A DNA stretch of 64,000 nucleotides. Origin: Cherax quadricarinatus (Eukaryota; Arthropoda; Malacostraca; Decapoda; Parastacidae). The notes under the pieces were generated by a model. That model ran no database searches. It saw only the letters and a list, made by a program, of their open reading frames with translations, and was not told the DNA's origin. The translations under genes were made by a program, and so were the position numbers. Of this stretch, positions 36,040-49,879 are shown in pieces; the stretch's first letter is position 1, and every line of letters begins with the position of its first letter. The stretch spans positions 117,501 to 181,500 of the forward strand of contig NW_027195245.1 in assembly GCF_038502225.1 (NCBI RefSeq), given 5' to 3'.

Positions 36040-36934
36040 TAAGAACATGAGAAAGAAGGAACGCTGCAGCAGGCCTACTGGCCCATGTCAACCTCCGGCT
36101 TAGACCAAACGGCCCACCCAATCAGGTCACCTCTGCTTAAGGCATCTGACCCAGTAGCACCAGCTAGTCAGGTCCAACTCACACCCACCCACACCCACTC
36201 ATGTATTTATATAACCTATTTTTAAATCTACACAACGTCTTAGCTTCTAAGATGGTATTCGAGAGTTTGTTCCACTCATCCGCAACTCTATTACCAAACC
36301 AGTGCTTTCCTATATCCTTCCTGAATCTAATTTTTTCCAGCTTAAAACCATTGCTGCGAGTCCTGACTAGGCTAGATATTTTTAGAACGCTATTTACATC
36401 CCCTTTATTCATTCCTGTTTTCCATTTATACACCTCAATTATACCTCACACCTCATTTATATCCCTAATTCTACGCTTTTCTAGAGAGTGCAGATTCAGG
36501 GCCCTCAGTCTATCCTCATAGGGAAGATTTCTGATACATGGGATCATCTTTGTCATCCTCCTCTGTACGTTTTCCAGAGCATTTATATCCATTCTGTAAT
36601 ACGGTGACCAGAACTGAGCAGCATAATCCAAATGAGGCCTAACCAAGGATATATAGAGTCGAAGAACAACCTGAGGATTTCTATTATTTATGCTTCTAGA
36701 TATGAAGCCAAAGATTCTGCTAGCTTTATTGCGAACACTTATGCACTGTTGTCTCGGTTACAGATCACTGCTAACCAGAACTCCTAAATCCTTTTCGCAA
36801 TCAGTAGTATTAAGATCTACATTATTTAGTCTATATGTTGCTTGGTTATTTTCCTGTCCAACATTTAGAACTTTGCATTTGTCTATATAAAACTGCATCT
36901 ACCACTTCTTTAACCACTGCATCAGTCTATTCAT
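36040..36934 (-). pseudogene. 5'-truncated CR1-like LINE 3' fragment
   Basis: The minus strand encodes the C-terminal third of ORF2 in two frames: 36446-36646 (MVRPHLDYAAQFWSPYY..., LENVQRRMTK) and 36179-36433 (WKTGMNKGDVNSVLK, FKNRLYKYMSGCGWV), with post-FADD RT sequence up to 36934. The stop at 36179 and the 3' tail down to 36040 (AAGAACATGAGAAAGAAGG on plus) match the full copy. It was inserted into the plus-strand decayed copy. At its left-hand (element 5') end it is cut exactly by array D after TCTATTCA. Confidence 0.85.
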
Positions 36935-39900
36935 CCAGTGGCTGTATCAACACAACATTCAGTGGTTCTATCGATGCAATATCCAGTGGTTGTATCGATA
37001 CAACATGCAGTGGCTTTATCAACACAACATCCAGTGGTTCTATCGATGCAACATCCAGTGGTTGCATCAATACAACACCCAGTAGCTGTATCAATACCAC
37101 ATCCAGTGGCTGTATCAGTACAACATCCAGTGCCTGTATCAATACAATATCCAGTGGTTGTATCAGTACAACATCCAGTGGCTGTATCAGTACAACATCC
37201 AGTGGTTGTATCAATACAACATCCAGTGCCTGTATCAATACAATATCCAGTGGTTGTATCAGTACAACATCCAGTGGCTGTATCAGTACAACATCCAGTG
37301 GTTGTATCAATACAACATCCAGTGCCTGTATCAATACAATATCCAGTGGTTGTATCAGTACAACATCCAGTGGCTGTATCAGTACAACATCCAGTGGCTG
37401 TATCAGTACAACATCCAGTGGTTGTATCAATACAACGTCCAGTGGTTGTATAAGTACAACATCCAGTGGCTGAATAAGTACAACATCCAGTGGCTGTATC
37501 AATACAACATCCAGTGGTTGTATCGATACAACATCCACTGGTTGTATTAATACATCATCTAGTGGTTGTATCAATACATCATCCAGTGGTTGTATGAATG
37601 CAACATCCAGTGGTTGTATCAATACATCATCCAGTGGTTGTATCAATACAACATCCAGTGGCTGTATCAATACAACATCCAGTGGTTGTATCAATACAAC
37701 ATCCAGTGGCTGTATCAATACAACATCCAGTGGTTGTATCAATACAACATCCAGTGGTTGTATCAATACAACATCCAGTGGCTGTATCAATACAACATCC
37801 AGTGGTTGTATCAATACAACATCCAGTGGTTGTATCAATAAACATCCAGTAGCTGTATCAATACAACATCCAGTGGCTGTATCAATACAACATCCAGTGG
37901 TTGTATCAATACAACATCCAGTGGTTGTATCAATACAACATCCAGTGGTTGTATCAATACAACATCCAGTAGCTGTATCAATACAACGTCCAGTGGTTGT
38001 ATCAATACAACATCCAGTGGTTGTATCAATACAACATTCAGTTGTAGTATCAATACATCATCCAGTGGTTGTATGAATACAACATCCAGTGGTTGTATCA
38101 ATACAACATCCAGTGACTGTATCATTACAACATCCAGTGGCTGTATCTATACAACATCCAGTGGTTGTATGAATACAACATCCAGTGGTTGCATCGATGC
38201 AACATCCAGTGATTGTATCGATACAACATCCAGTGGTTGTATGAATACAACATCCAGTGGTTGTATCAATACAACAACCAGTGACTGTATCAGTACATCA
38301 TCCAGTGGCTGTATCTATGCAACATCCAGTGGTTGTATTAATACAACATCCAGTGGTTGCATCGATGCAACATCCAGTGATTGTATCTATACAACATCCA
38401 GTGGATGTATGAATACAACATCCAGTGGCTGTATCAGTACAACATCCAGTGACTGTATCAATACAACATCCAGTGATTGCATCAATACAACATCCAGTGG
38501 TTGTATCAATAGAACATCCAGTGATTGTATCAATACAACATCCAGTGGCTGTATCAACAGAACATCAAGTGATTGTATGAATACAACATCCAGTGGTTGT
38601 ATCAATACAACATCTAGTGGTTGTATCAATACAACATCCAGTGGCTGTATCAATACAACATCCAGTGGTTGTATCTATACAACATCCAGTAGTTGTATCA
38701 ATACAACATCCAGTGGTTGTATCAATACAACATCCAGTGGATGTGTCGATACAACATTCAGTGGCTGTATCAATACAACATCCAGTGGTTGTATCGATAC
38801 AACATCAAGTGGCTGTATCAATACAACATCCAGTGGTTGCATCAATGCAACATCCAGTGGCTGTATCAATACAAGAACCAGTGGCTATATCAATACAACA
38901 TCCAGTGGCTGTATCAGTACAACATCCAGTGGCTGTACCTTCACAATATGCAGTGGCTGTCTCAATACAACATCCAGTGGTTGTATCGATCCAACATCCA
39001 GTGGCTGTATCAATACAAGAACCAGTGGCTATATCAATACAACATCCAGTGGCTGTATCAATACAACATCCAGTGGTTGTATCAATACAACATCCAGTGG
39101 CTGTATCAATACAACATCCAGTGGTTGTATCAATACATCATCCAGTGGCTGTCTCAATACAACATCCAGTGGTTGTATCGATACAACATCCAGTGGTTGT
39201 ATCAATACAACATCCAGTGGTTGTATCGATACAACATCCAGTGGTTGTATCAATACAACATCCAGTGGTTGTATCGATACAACATCCAGTGGTTGTATCG
39301 ATACAACATCCAGTGGCTGTATCATTACAACATCCAGTGGTTGTATCAATACAACATCCAGTGGTTGTATCAATACAACATCCAGTGGTTGTATCGATAC
39401 AACATCCAGTGGTTGTATCAATAAACATCCAGTGGCTGTATCAATACAACATCCAGTGGCTGTATCAATACAACATCCAGTGGTTGTATCAATACAACAT
39501 CCAGTGGTTGTATCAATACAACATCCAGTGGTTGTATCAATACAACATCCAGTAGCTGTATCAATACAACGTCCAGTGGTTGTATCAATACAACATCCAG
39601 TGGTTGTATCAATACAACATTCAGTTGTAGTATCAATACATCATCCAGTGGTTGTATGAATACAACATCCAGTGGTTGTATCAATACAACATCCAGTGAC
39701 TGTATCATTACAACATCCAGTGGCTGTATCTATACAACATCCAGTGGTTGTATGAATACAACATCCAGTGGTTGCATCGATGCAACATCCAGTGATTGTA
39801 TCGATACAACATCCAGTGGTTGTATGAATACAACATCCAGTGGTTGTATCAATACAACAACCAGTGACTGTATCAGTACATCATCCAGTGGCTGTATCTA

Positions 39901-41036
39901 TGCAACATCCAGTGGTTGTATGAATACAACATCCAGTGGTTGCATCGATGCAACATCCAGTGATTGTATCTATACAACATCCAGTGGATGTATGAATACA
40001 ACATCCAGTGGCTGTATCAGTACAACATCCAGTGACTGTATCAATACAACATCCAGTGATTGCATCAATACAACATCCAGTGGTTGTATCAATAGAACAT
40101 CCAGTGATTGTATCAATACAACATCCAGTGGCTGTATCAACAGAACATCAAGTGATTGTATGAATACAACATCCAGTGTTTGTATCAATACAACATCTAG
40201 TGGTTGTATCAATACAACATCCAGTGGCTGTATCAATACAACATCCAGTGGTTGTATCTATACAACATCCAGTGGTTGTATCAATACAACATCCAGTGGT
40301 TGTATCAATACAACATCCAGTGGATGTATCGATACAACATTCAGTGGCTGTATCAATACAACATCCAGTGGTTGTATCGATACAACATCCAGTGGCTGTA
40401 TCAATACAACATCCAGTGGTTGCATCAATGCAACATCCAGTGGCTGTATCAATTCAAGAACCAGTGGCTATATCAATACAACATCCAGTGGCTGTATCAG
40501 TACAACATCCAGTGGTTGTACCTTCACAATATGCAGTGGCTGTCTCAATACAACATCCAGTGGTTGTATCGATACAACATCCAGTGGCTGTATCAATACA
40601 AGAACCAGTGGCTATATCAATACAACATCCAGTGGCTGTATCAATACAACTTCCAGTGGTTGTATCAATACAACATCCAGTGGCTGTATCAATACAACAT
40701 CCAGTGGTTGTATCAATACAACATCCAGTGGCTGTCTCAATACAACATCCAGTGGTTGTATCGATACAACATCCAGTGGTTGTATCAATACAACATCCAG
40801 TGGTTGTATCGATACAACATCCAGTGGTTGTATCAATACAACATCCAGTGGTTGTATCGATACAACATCCAGTGGTTGTATCGATACAACATCCAGTGGC
40901 TGTATCATTACAACATCCAGTGGTTGTATCAATACAAAATCCAGTGGTTGTATCAATACAACATCCAGTGGTTGTATCGATACAACATCCAGTGGTTGTA
41001 TCGATACAACATCCAGTGCCTGTATCAATACAATAC
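36935..41036. repeat. Tandem array D, 24-bp unit
   Basis: About 171 copies of a 24-bp unit with core ATCCAGTGGTTGTATCAATA followed by CAAC. Variants change GGTTG/GGCTG and CAATA/CGATA/CAGTA. A unit lacking one C (CAATAAACATCC) at about 37838 and 39421 tags a 1583-bp higher-order block (66 units minus 1 bp) that is present twice with few differences. Unit length divisible by three leaves frames such as TTSSGCIN and QHPVVVSI open on plus, and VLIQPLDV on minus. They are not convincing genes. Confidence 0.97.
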
Positions 41037-41107
41037 ATTAACTCGGCTTTAAACTGAAGGTACAGCTGCTCATAGTCAGTGGAAGCTATCACCACTATCT
41101 GAGGCAG
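41037..41107. other. Short junction between arrays D and E
   Basis: About 70 bp of non-tandem sequence (AACTCGGCTTTAAACTGAAGG at its start). It resembles neither array. Nothing else is seen. Confidence 0.6.
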
Positions 41108-44100
41108 CTAACCTCACCACTCCTGCAAGAACACCTCACCACTCCTGCAAGAAAACCTCACCACTCCTGCAAGAAAACCTCACCACTCCTGCAAGAAAAC
41201 CTCACCACTCCTGCAAGAAAACCTCACCACTCCTGCAAGAACACCTCACCACTCCTGCAAGAACACTTCACCACTCCTGCAAGAACACCTCACCACTCCT
41301 GCAAGAACACCTAACCACTCCTGCAAGAACACCTCACCACTGTACAAGAACACCTGACCACTGAGTAAGAACACTACACCATTGAACAATATTATCTCAC
41401 CACTGAATTTGAACGCCTCACCACTGAACAATAACACCTCACCACTGAACTAGAATACGTCTCCACTGAACAATAACACCTCACCACTGAACTAGAATAC
41501 GTCTCCACTGAACAATAACACCTCACCACTGAACTAGAGTGCGTCACCACTGAACAAGAACACTTCACCCCTGAGCAAGAACACTTCACCACTGAACAAT
41601 AATCCCTGACCACTGAACTAGAACATCTCACCACTGAACAATAACACCTCACCACTGAACTACAATACGTCACCTTTGAACAAGAACACCTTACCACTGA
41701 ACAAGGGCACCTCACCACTCAACAGAACACCTGACCACTAAACAAGAACACCTCGCCACTCAACAAGAACACCTCACCACTCAACAAGAACACCTCACCA
41801 CTCAACAAGAACACCTCACCACTCAACAGAACACCTCACCATTAAACAAGAACACCTCGCCACTCAACAGAACACCTCACCACTGAACAAGAGCACCTCA
41901 CTACTAAACAAGAACACCTCACCACTCAACAGAACACCTCACCACTCAACAGAACACCTCACCACTGAACAAGAGCACCTCACCACTAAACAAGAACACC
42001 TCACCACTAAACAAGAAAACCTCACCACTCAACAGAACACCTCACCACTAAACAAGAACACCTCACCACTAAACAAGAACACCTCAACACTGAACAAGAA
42101 CACCTCACCACTCAACAGAACACCTCACCACTAAACAAGAACACCTCACCACTAAACAAGAACACCTCACCACTAAACAAGAACACCTCACCACTAAACA
42201 AGAACACCTCACCACTCAACAGAACACCTCACCACTAAACAAGAACACCTCGCCACTCAACAGAACACCTCACCAATCAACAGAACACCTCACCACTAAA
42301 CAAGAACTCCTCGCCACTCAACAGAACACCTCACCACTGAACAGGAACACCTCACCACTAAGCAAGAACACCTCACCACTAAACAAGAACACCTCACCAC
42401 TCAACAGAACACCTCACCACTCAACAGAACACCTCACCACTGAACAAGAACACCTCACCACTAAGCAAGAACACCTCACCACTAAACAAGAACACCTCAC
42501 CACTCAACAGAACACCTCACCACTGAACAAGAACACCTCACCACTAAACAAGAATACCTCACCACTCAACAGAACACCTCACCACTCAATAAGAACACCT
42601 CACCACTCAACAGAACACCTCATCACTCAATAAGAACACCTCACCACTCAACAGAACACCTCATCACTCAATAAGAACACCTCACCACTCAACAGAACAC
42701 CTCACCACTCAATAAGAACACCTCACCACTCAATAAGAACACCTCAGCACTCAACAGAACACCTCACCACTCAATGAGAACACCTCACCACTCAACAGAA
42801 CACCTCACCACTCAATAAGAACACCTCACCACTCAACAGAACACCTCACCACTCAATAAGAACACCTCACCACTCAATAAGAACACCCCACCACTCAACA
42901 GAACACCTCACCACTTAATAAGAACACCTCACTACTCAACAGAACACCTCACCACTAAACAAGAACACCTCACCACTAAACAAGAACACCTCACCACTAA
43001 ACAAGAACACCTCACCACTCAATAAGAACACCTCACCACTCAACAGAACACCTCACAACTAAACAAGAACACCTCACCACTCAACAGAACACCTCACAAC
43101 TAAACAAGAACGCCTCACCACTCAACAGAGCACCTCACCACTAAACAAGAACGCCTCACCACTCAACAGAGCACCTCACCACTAAACAAGAACACCTCAC
43201 CACTCAACAGAACACCTCACCACTCAATAAGAACACCTCACCACTCAACAGAACACCTCACCACTCAATAAGAACACCTCACCACTAAACAAGAACACCT
43301 CACCACTAAACAAGAAAACCTCACCACTCAAGAGAACACCTCACCACTAAAAAAGAACACCTCACCACTAAACAAGAACACCTCACCACTAAACAAGAAC
43401 ACCTCACCACTCAACAGAACACCTCACCACTAAACAAGAACACCTCACCACTAAACAAGAACACCTCACCACTAAACAAGAACACCTCACCACTAAACAA
43501 GAACACCTCACCACTCAACAGAACACCTCACCACTAAACAAGAACACCTCGCCACTCAACAGAACACCTCACCACTCAACAGAACACCTCACCACTAAAC
43601 AAGAACTCCTCGCCACTCAACAGAACACCTCACCACTGAACAAGAACACCTCACCACTAAGCAAGAACACCTCACCACTCCTGCAAGAACACCTCACCAC
43701 TCCTGCAAGAACACCTAACCACTCCTGCAAGAACACCTCACCACTGTACAAGAACACCTGACCACTGAGTAAGAACACTACACCATTGAACAATATTATC
43801 TCATCACTGAATTTGAACGCCTCACCACTGAACAATAACACCTCACCACTGAACTAGAGTGCGTCACCACTGAACAAGAACACTTCACCCCTGAGCAAGA
43901 ACACTTCACCACTGAACAATAATCCCTGACCACTGAACTAGAACATCTCACCACTGAACAATAACACCTCACTACTGAACTACAATACGTCACCTTTGAA
44001 CAAGAACACCTTACCACTGAACAAGGGCACCTCACCACTAAACAAGAACACCTCACAACTAAACAAGAACACCTCACCACTCAACAAGAACACCTCACCA

Positions 44101-47100
44101 CTCAACAAGAACACCTCACCACTCAACAGAACACCTCACCACTAAACAAGAACACCTCGCCACTCAACAAGAACACCTCACCACTCAACAAGAACACCTC
44201 ACCACTCAACAAGAACACCTCACCACTCAACAGAACACCTCACCACTAAACAAGAACACCTCACCACTGAACAAGAGCACCTCACTACTAAACAAGAACA
44301 CCTCACCACTAAACAAGAACACCTCACCACTGAACAATAACACCTCACCACTGAACTAGAATACGTCACCTTTGAACAAGAACACCTCACCACTAAACAA
44401 GAACACCTCGCCACTCAACAGAACACCTCACCACTAAACAAGAACACCTCACCACTGAACAAGAACACCTCACTACTAAACAAGAACACCTCACCACTAA
44501 ACAAGAACACCTCACCACTGAACAATAACACCTCACCACTGAACTAGAATACGTCACCTTTGAACAAGAACACCTCACCACTAAACAAGAACACCTCGCC
44601 ACTCAACAGAACACCTCACCACTGAACAAGAGCACCTCACTACTAAACAAGAACACCTCACCACTAAACAAGAACACCTCACCACTCAACAGAACACCTC
44701 ACCACTCAACAGAACACCTCACCACTGAACAAGAGCACCTCACCACTAAACAAGAACACCTCACCACTAAACAAGAAAACCTCACCACTCAACAGAACAC
44801 CTCACCACTAAACAAGAACACCTCACCACTAAACAAGAACACCTCACCACTGAACAAGAACACCTCACCACTCAACAGAACACCTCACCACTAAACAAGA
44901 ACACCTCACCACTAAACAAGAACACCTCACCACTAAACAAGAACACCTCACCACTAAACAAGAACACCTCACCACTCAACAGAACACCTCACCACTAAAC
45001 AAGAACACCTCGCCACTCAACAGAACACCTCACCAATCAACAGAACACCTCACCACTAAACAAGAACTCCTCGCCACTCAACAGAACACCTCACCACTGA
45101 ACAGGAACACCTCACCACTAAGCAAGAACACCTCACCACTAAACAAGAACACCTCACCACTCAACAGAACACCTTACCACTCAACAGAACACCTCACCAC
45201 TGAACAAGAACACCTCACCACTAAGCAAGAACACCTCACCACTAAACAAGAACACCTCACCACTCAACAGAACACCTCACCACTGAACAAGAACACCTCA
45301 CCACTAAACAAGAATACCTCACCACTCAACAGAACACCTCACCACTCAATAAGAACACCTCACCACTCAACAGAACACCTCATCACTCAATAAGAACACC
45401 TCACCACTCAACAGAACACCTCATCACTCAATAAGAACACCTCACCACTCAACAGAACACCTCACCACTCAATAAGAACACCTCACCACTCAATAAGAAC
45501 ACCTCACCACTCAACAGAACACCTCACCACTCAATGAGAACACCTCACCACTCAACAGAACACCTCACCACTCAATAAGAACACCTCACCACTCAACAGA
45601 ACACCTCACCACTCAATAAGAACACCTCACCACTCAATAAGAACACCCCACCACTCAACAGAACACCTCACCACTTAATAAGAACACCTCACTACTCAAC
45701 AGAACACCTCACCACTAAACAAGAACACCTCACCACTAAACAAGAACACCTCACCACTAAACAAGAACACCTCACCACTCAATAAGAACACCTCACCACT
45801 CAACAGAACACCTCACAACTAAACAAGAACACCTCACCACTCAACAGAACACCTCACCACTAAACAAGAACGCCTCACCACTCAACAGAGCACCTCACCA
45901 CTAAACAAGAACACCTCACCACTCAACAGAACACCTCACCACTCAATAAGAACACCTCACCACTCAACAGAACACCTCACCACTCAATAAGAACACCTCA
46001 CCACTCAACAGAACACCTCACCACTCAATAAGAACACCTCACCACTAAACAAGAACACCTCACCACTAAACAAGAAAACCTCACCACTCAAGAGAACACC
46101 TCACCACTAAAAAAGAACACCTCACCACTAAACAAGAACACCTCACCACTAAACAAGAACACCTCACCACTCAACAGAACACCTCACCACTAAACAAGAA
46201 CACCTCACCACTAAACAAGAACACCTCACCACTAAACAAGAACACCTCACCACTAAACAAGAACACCTCACCACTCAACAGAACACCTCACCAATAAACA
46301 AGAACACCTCGCCACTCAACAGAACACCTCACCACTCAACAGAACACCTCACCACTAAACAAGAACTCCTCGCCACTCAACAGAACACCTCACCACTGAA
46401 CAAGAACACCTCACCACTAAGCAAGAACACCTCACCACTAAACAAGAACACCTCACCACTCAACAGAACACCTCACCACTGAACAAGAACACCTCACCAC
46501 TAAACAAGAACACCTCACCACTCAACAGAACACCTCACCACTCAATAAGAACACCTCACCACTCAACAGAACACCTCATCACTCAATAAGAACACCTCAC
46601 CACTCAACAGAACACCTCATCACTCAATAAGAACACCTCACCACTCAACAGAACACCTCACCACTCAATAAGAACACCTCACCACTCAATAAGAACACCT
46701 CACCACTGAACAGAACACCTCACCACTCAATAAGAACACCTCACCACTCAATAAGAACACCTCACCACTCAACAGAACACCTCACCACTCAATGAGAACA
46801 CCTCACCACTCAACAGAACACCTCACCACTCAATAAGAACACCTCACCACTCAACAGAACACCTCACCACTCAATAAGAACACCTTACCACTCAATAAGA
46901 ACACCCCACCACTCAACACAACACCTCACCACTCAATAAGAACACCTCACCAATAAACAAGAACACCTCACCACTCAACAGAACACCTCACCACTAAACA
47001 AGAACGCCTCACCACTCAACAGAACACCTCAACACTTAACAAGAACACCTCACCACTAAACAAGAACACCTCACCACTCAACAGAACACCTCACCACTAA

Positions 47101-48200
47101 ACAAGAACACCTCACCACTCAACAGAACACCTCACCACTCAATAAGAACACCTCACCACTCAACAGAACATCTCACCACTCAATAAGAACACCTCACCAC
47201 TCAACAGAACACCTCACCACTCAATAAGAACACCTCATCACTCAACAGAACACCTCACCACTCAATAAGAACACCTCACCACTCAACAGAACACCTCACC
47301 ACTCAACAGAACACCTCAACACTAAACAAGAACACCTCACCACTCAACAGAACACCTCACCACTAAACAAGAACACCTCGCCACTAAACAAGAACACCTC
47401 ACCACTCAACAGAACACCTCACCACTAAACAAGAACACCTCTCCACTCAACAGAACACCTCACCACTCAATAAGAACACCTCACCACTCAACAGAACACC
47501 TCACCACTCAATAAGAACACCTCACCACTCAACAGAACACCTCACCACTCAATAAGAACTCCTCACCACTCAACAGAACACCTCACCACTGAACAAGAAC
47601 ACCTCACCACTCAATAAGAACACCTCACCACTAAACAAGAACACCTCACCACTAAACAAGAACACCTCACCACTAAACAAGAACACCTCACCACTGAACA
47701 AGAACACCTCACCACTCAACAGAACACCTCACCACTCAACAGAACACCCCCCACTGAACAAGAACACCTCACCACTCAACAGAACACCCACCACTAAACA
47801 AGAACACCTCACCACTCAACAGAACACCCACCACTAAACAAGAACACCTCACCACTGAACAAGAACACCTCACCACTCAACAGAACACCTCACCACTCAA
47901 CAGAACACCTCACCACTCAACAGAACACCCCACCACTAAACAAGAACACCTCACCACTGAACAAGAACACCTCACCACTCAACAGAACACCTCACCACTC
48001 AACAGAACACCTCACCACTCAACAGAACACCCACCACTAAACAAGAACACCTCACCACTGAACAAGAACACCTCACCACTCAACAGAACACCTCACCACT
48101 CAACAGAACACCTCACCACTCAACAGAACACCCCACCACTAAACAAGAACACCTCACCACCCAACAGAACACCCCATCACTGAACAAGAACACGTCACTA
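41108..48200. repeat. Tandem array E, mixed 20/21/22-bp units
   Basis: About 340 copies of units sharing CACCTCACCACT followed by one of three tails: CCTGCAAGAA (22 bp), AAACAAGAA, CAACAAGAA, GAACAAGAA or CAATAAGAA (21 bp), and CAACAGAA (20 bp). The 22-bp form dominates the first 240 bp and recurs at 43675-43735. A block with TGTACAAGAACACCTG at 41341 is repeated at 43745 (offset 2404). A roughly 1.8-kb block (about 41.9-43.68 kb) recurs at about 44.66-46.43 kb with offset 2760 and is nearly identical, sharing the odd unit CACCAATCAAC at 42271 and 45031. No coding function is supported. Confidence 0.97.
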
Positions 48201-48204
48201 CTGA

Positions 48205-48400
48205 AAGTGGATGATTTGCATAAACATTTGCGATATAAATAACGTACTTAGGAAATCGACTCAAGTAAGAAATAGAAATAACAGTTTTAAGTTAGATAAA
48301 TTTAGATTAAAAAAGAACGTAGGTAAGTATTGGTTTTCAAACAGAGTTGTTGGTGTGTGGGATAATCTTCCGAGGACGGTAAAAGTCTACCATCTTGAGA
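48205..48400 (+). pseudogene. CR1-like LINE ORF2 C-terminus remnant
   Basis: The plus strand reads DINNVLRKSTQVRNRNNSFK, then a KFRLKKNVGKYWFSNRV stretch. This aligns with GDVNSVLKISSLDRTRSNGF and FRFRKDIGKYWFGNRVVDEW near the end of the intact ORF2. It begins about 10 bp after array E ends. Divergence is high, so it could belong to a related LINE subfamily. It is non-functional and lacks the 3' tail. Confidence 0.65.
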
Positions 48401-48449
48401 AGAATTATAAAGACGATGGACAATGTTTTTGTATTAAGACATCGGCCAT

Positions 48450-48690
48450 TTTATACATTTATATTCCCTCTTCTTCTTCCATAACTGATCATTCAACATT
48501 ATTGCTACCCCTTCCTTAGCTGTAACTCACTCAGATACTCCTGACTTAATCCTCCCCTACCCCCCTTCAGCTTCGTTTCGCTTACAGCTAGAACATCCAA
48601 CTTCTTTACATTCATAACATTGCCAATCATCTCTTTCTTATCATCTTCACTACGTCCACACATTTTCAAATATCCCAGCTGAATAAATTT
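48450..48690 (-). pseudogene. RTE-like LINE endonuclease N-terminal remnant
   Basis: The minus strand reads KEMIGNVMNVKKLDVLAVSE followed by TKLKGGRGG. This fits the start of an APE-type endonuclease in RTE-like LINEs, where a basic MIGNVM...LDVLAVSETKLK motif carries the catalytic Glu. The frame then breaks (LRKG, stop). Only this short piece is recognisable. Family assignment rests on motif memory and is tentative. Confidence 0.5.
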
Positions 48691-48711
48691 TTTCTTATTA
48701 TTATTAGTAAT

Positions 48712-49060
48712 TTATAAAGCAAAAGGGGTTACTAGCCTCTTGCTCTCGGCCTTTTAGTCGCCTCTGACGACTCGCATGGCTTATGGAGGAAAGATTCTTT
48801 TTCACTTCCCCATGGAGATGAAATGAGATAAAAATAACAAGAACTATTTAGACAAATAGGAGAAAATTTAAATCTGTGTGTATACATATACATGTATGTA
48901 ATGTGCCTAAGTGTAAGTAGAGATACATTAGTGAAATGGGCTGGGTTTGATTAGTACCTGATGTGTGGAAAAAGACACTTATCTGCACTTCAGGACATTT
49001 ATTAAAGGAAACGTTTCGCCACGAGTGGCTTCTTCAGTCCTAATACAGAATATTTTTTAT
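48712..49060. repeat. Dispersed non-coding repeats
   Basis: Two recognisable parts. At 48712-48830, GGGGTTACTAGCCTCTTGCT and the following CGCATGGCTTATGGAGGAA resemble a non-coding repeat I associate with decapods. At about 48960-49045, the minus strand carries GGACTGAAGAAGCCACT and GGCGAAACGTTTCC, the family also seen at 11140-11245. No reading frame. Boundaries are approximate. Confidence 0.45.
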
Positions 49061-49069
49061 TTGATTCGT

Positions 49070-49860
49070 CAGGAACTACGTCCTGACAAGGGTCTTAATC
49101 CTAAGATCATCCATCTGAGGATCATGAAGACGTCGATCTAATTCAGCTGTTTCGTGACCTCGATCAGGTTCTTGCTGTAGAACCTGTGCATTTCTCGGCA
49201 AAACATTTTGTGTTGGGTTGTTGTCGGATAAATTTGCAAATAAATGCATGGACTCTGTTTTGTCCATCATGCATATGTTCACAAAGGTCTTCACAATAGT
49301 TCTGCATGTCTCTGTTTTCTTCTGAGTCTACTAGGTTGCATATGATATCGGTGAAGAGCGTTATTGTCGACATCATTTGTTGGGGTAATAGAGGATGACC
49401 TACTATGTTCTCCTGAGCTACAATGTCCCTCACTGGTGGCTCTTGTGGTGCTGCGGGGGTTGACTCGTTAACTGTAGTCTGTTCCTGCAGAACTGGACCC
49501 GTCGGCTGCCGTTGTCCGGTCGGAATACTGAAGCTGGCTGAGCAAGTCGGCGACCCCGTCGATGTTTCCTAGGCTTCCTTCATCGCTGTAGCCGGGAAAG
49601 TGACCCTAGGTTCCATGATACTGTAGACTACTTTGGACGAGGCTGCTGCTCAGTGATGAGTGCTCCACTTGATACTGGAGGCTGAACATCCGAGGTTTTC
49701 CATGCTGCCTTGACACAGCGGAGCCTCTCCAGGCTGTGCAGGTTCCAGGCATGATGCTTCTTGCCGCAGTCTGGACACCGAGGCTCCGTAGCTTCTCCTT
49801 TTTTTAATTTATACAAGCAGTTCTTGGTCAATTGAGAACCGCTGCAGATGTGCAATATTT
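49070..49860 (-). pseudogene. Decayed LINE ORF1 (gag-like) with zinc-knuckle segment
   Basis: Pieces on the minus strand in order: 49628-49855 with KNCLYKLKKGEATEPRCPDC then GKKHHAWN, a CxxC...HH arrangement like the zinc knuckles of non-LTR ORF1 proteins; a Pro/Gln-rich linker across a frame break (49440-49620); then 49164-49433 (TITLFTDIICNLVDSEENRD, HDGQNRVHAF) and 49076-49294 (PDRGHETAELDRRLHDPQMD) in a second frame. I infer a gag-like ORF1 of a LINE other than CR1. No matching ORF2 follows directly. Confidence 0.45.
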
Positions 49861-49879
49861 CTTTAAATTTACATCGGGA

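Noticed and set aside
36835..41095. Reading frames in array D
   Set aside because: Eight-residue repeats from a 24-bp unit; no supporting signal.
1..48200. CRISPR array
   Set aside because: Units are contiguous and near identical with no unique spacers, and the context is eukaryotic.
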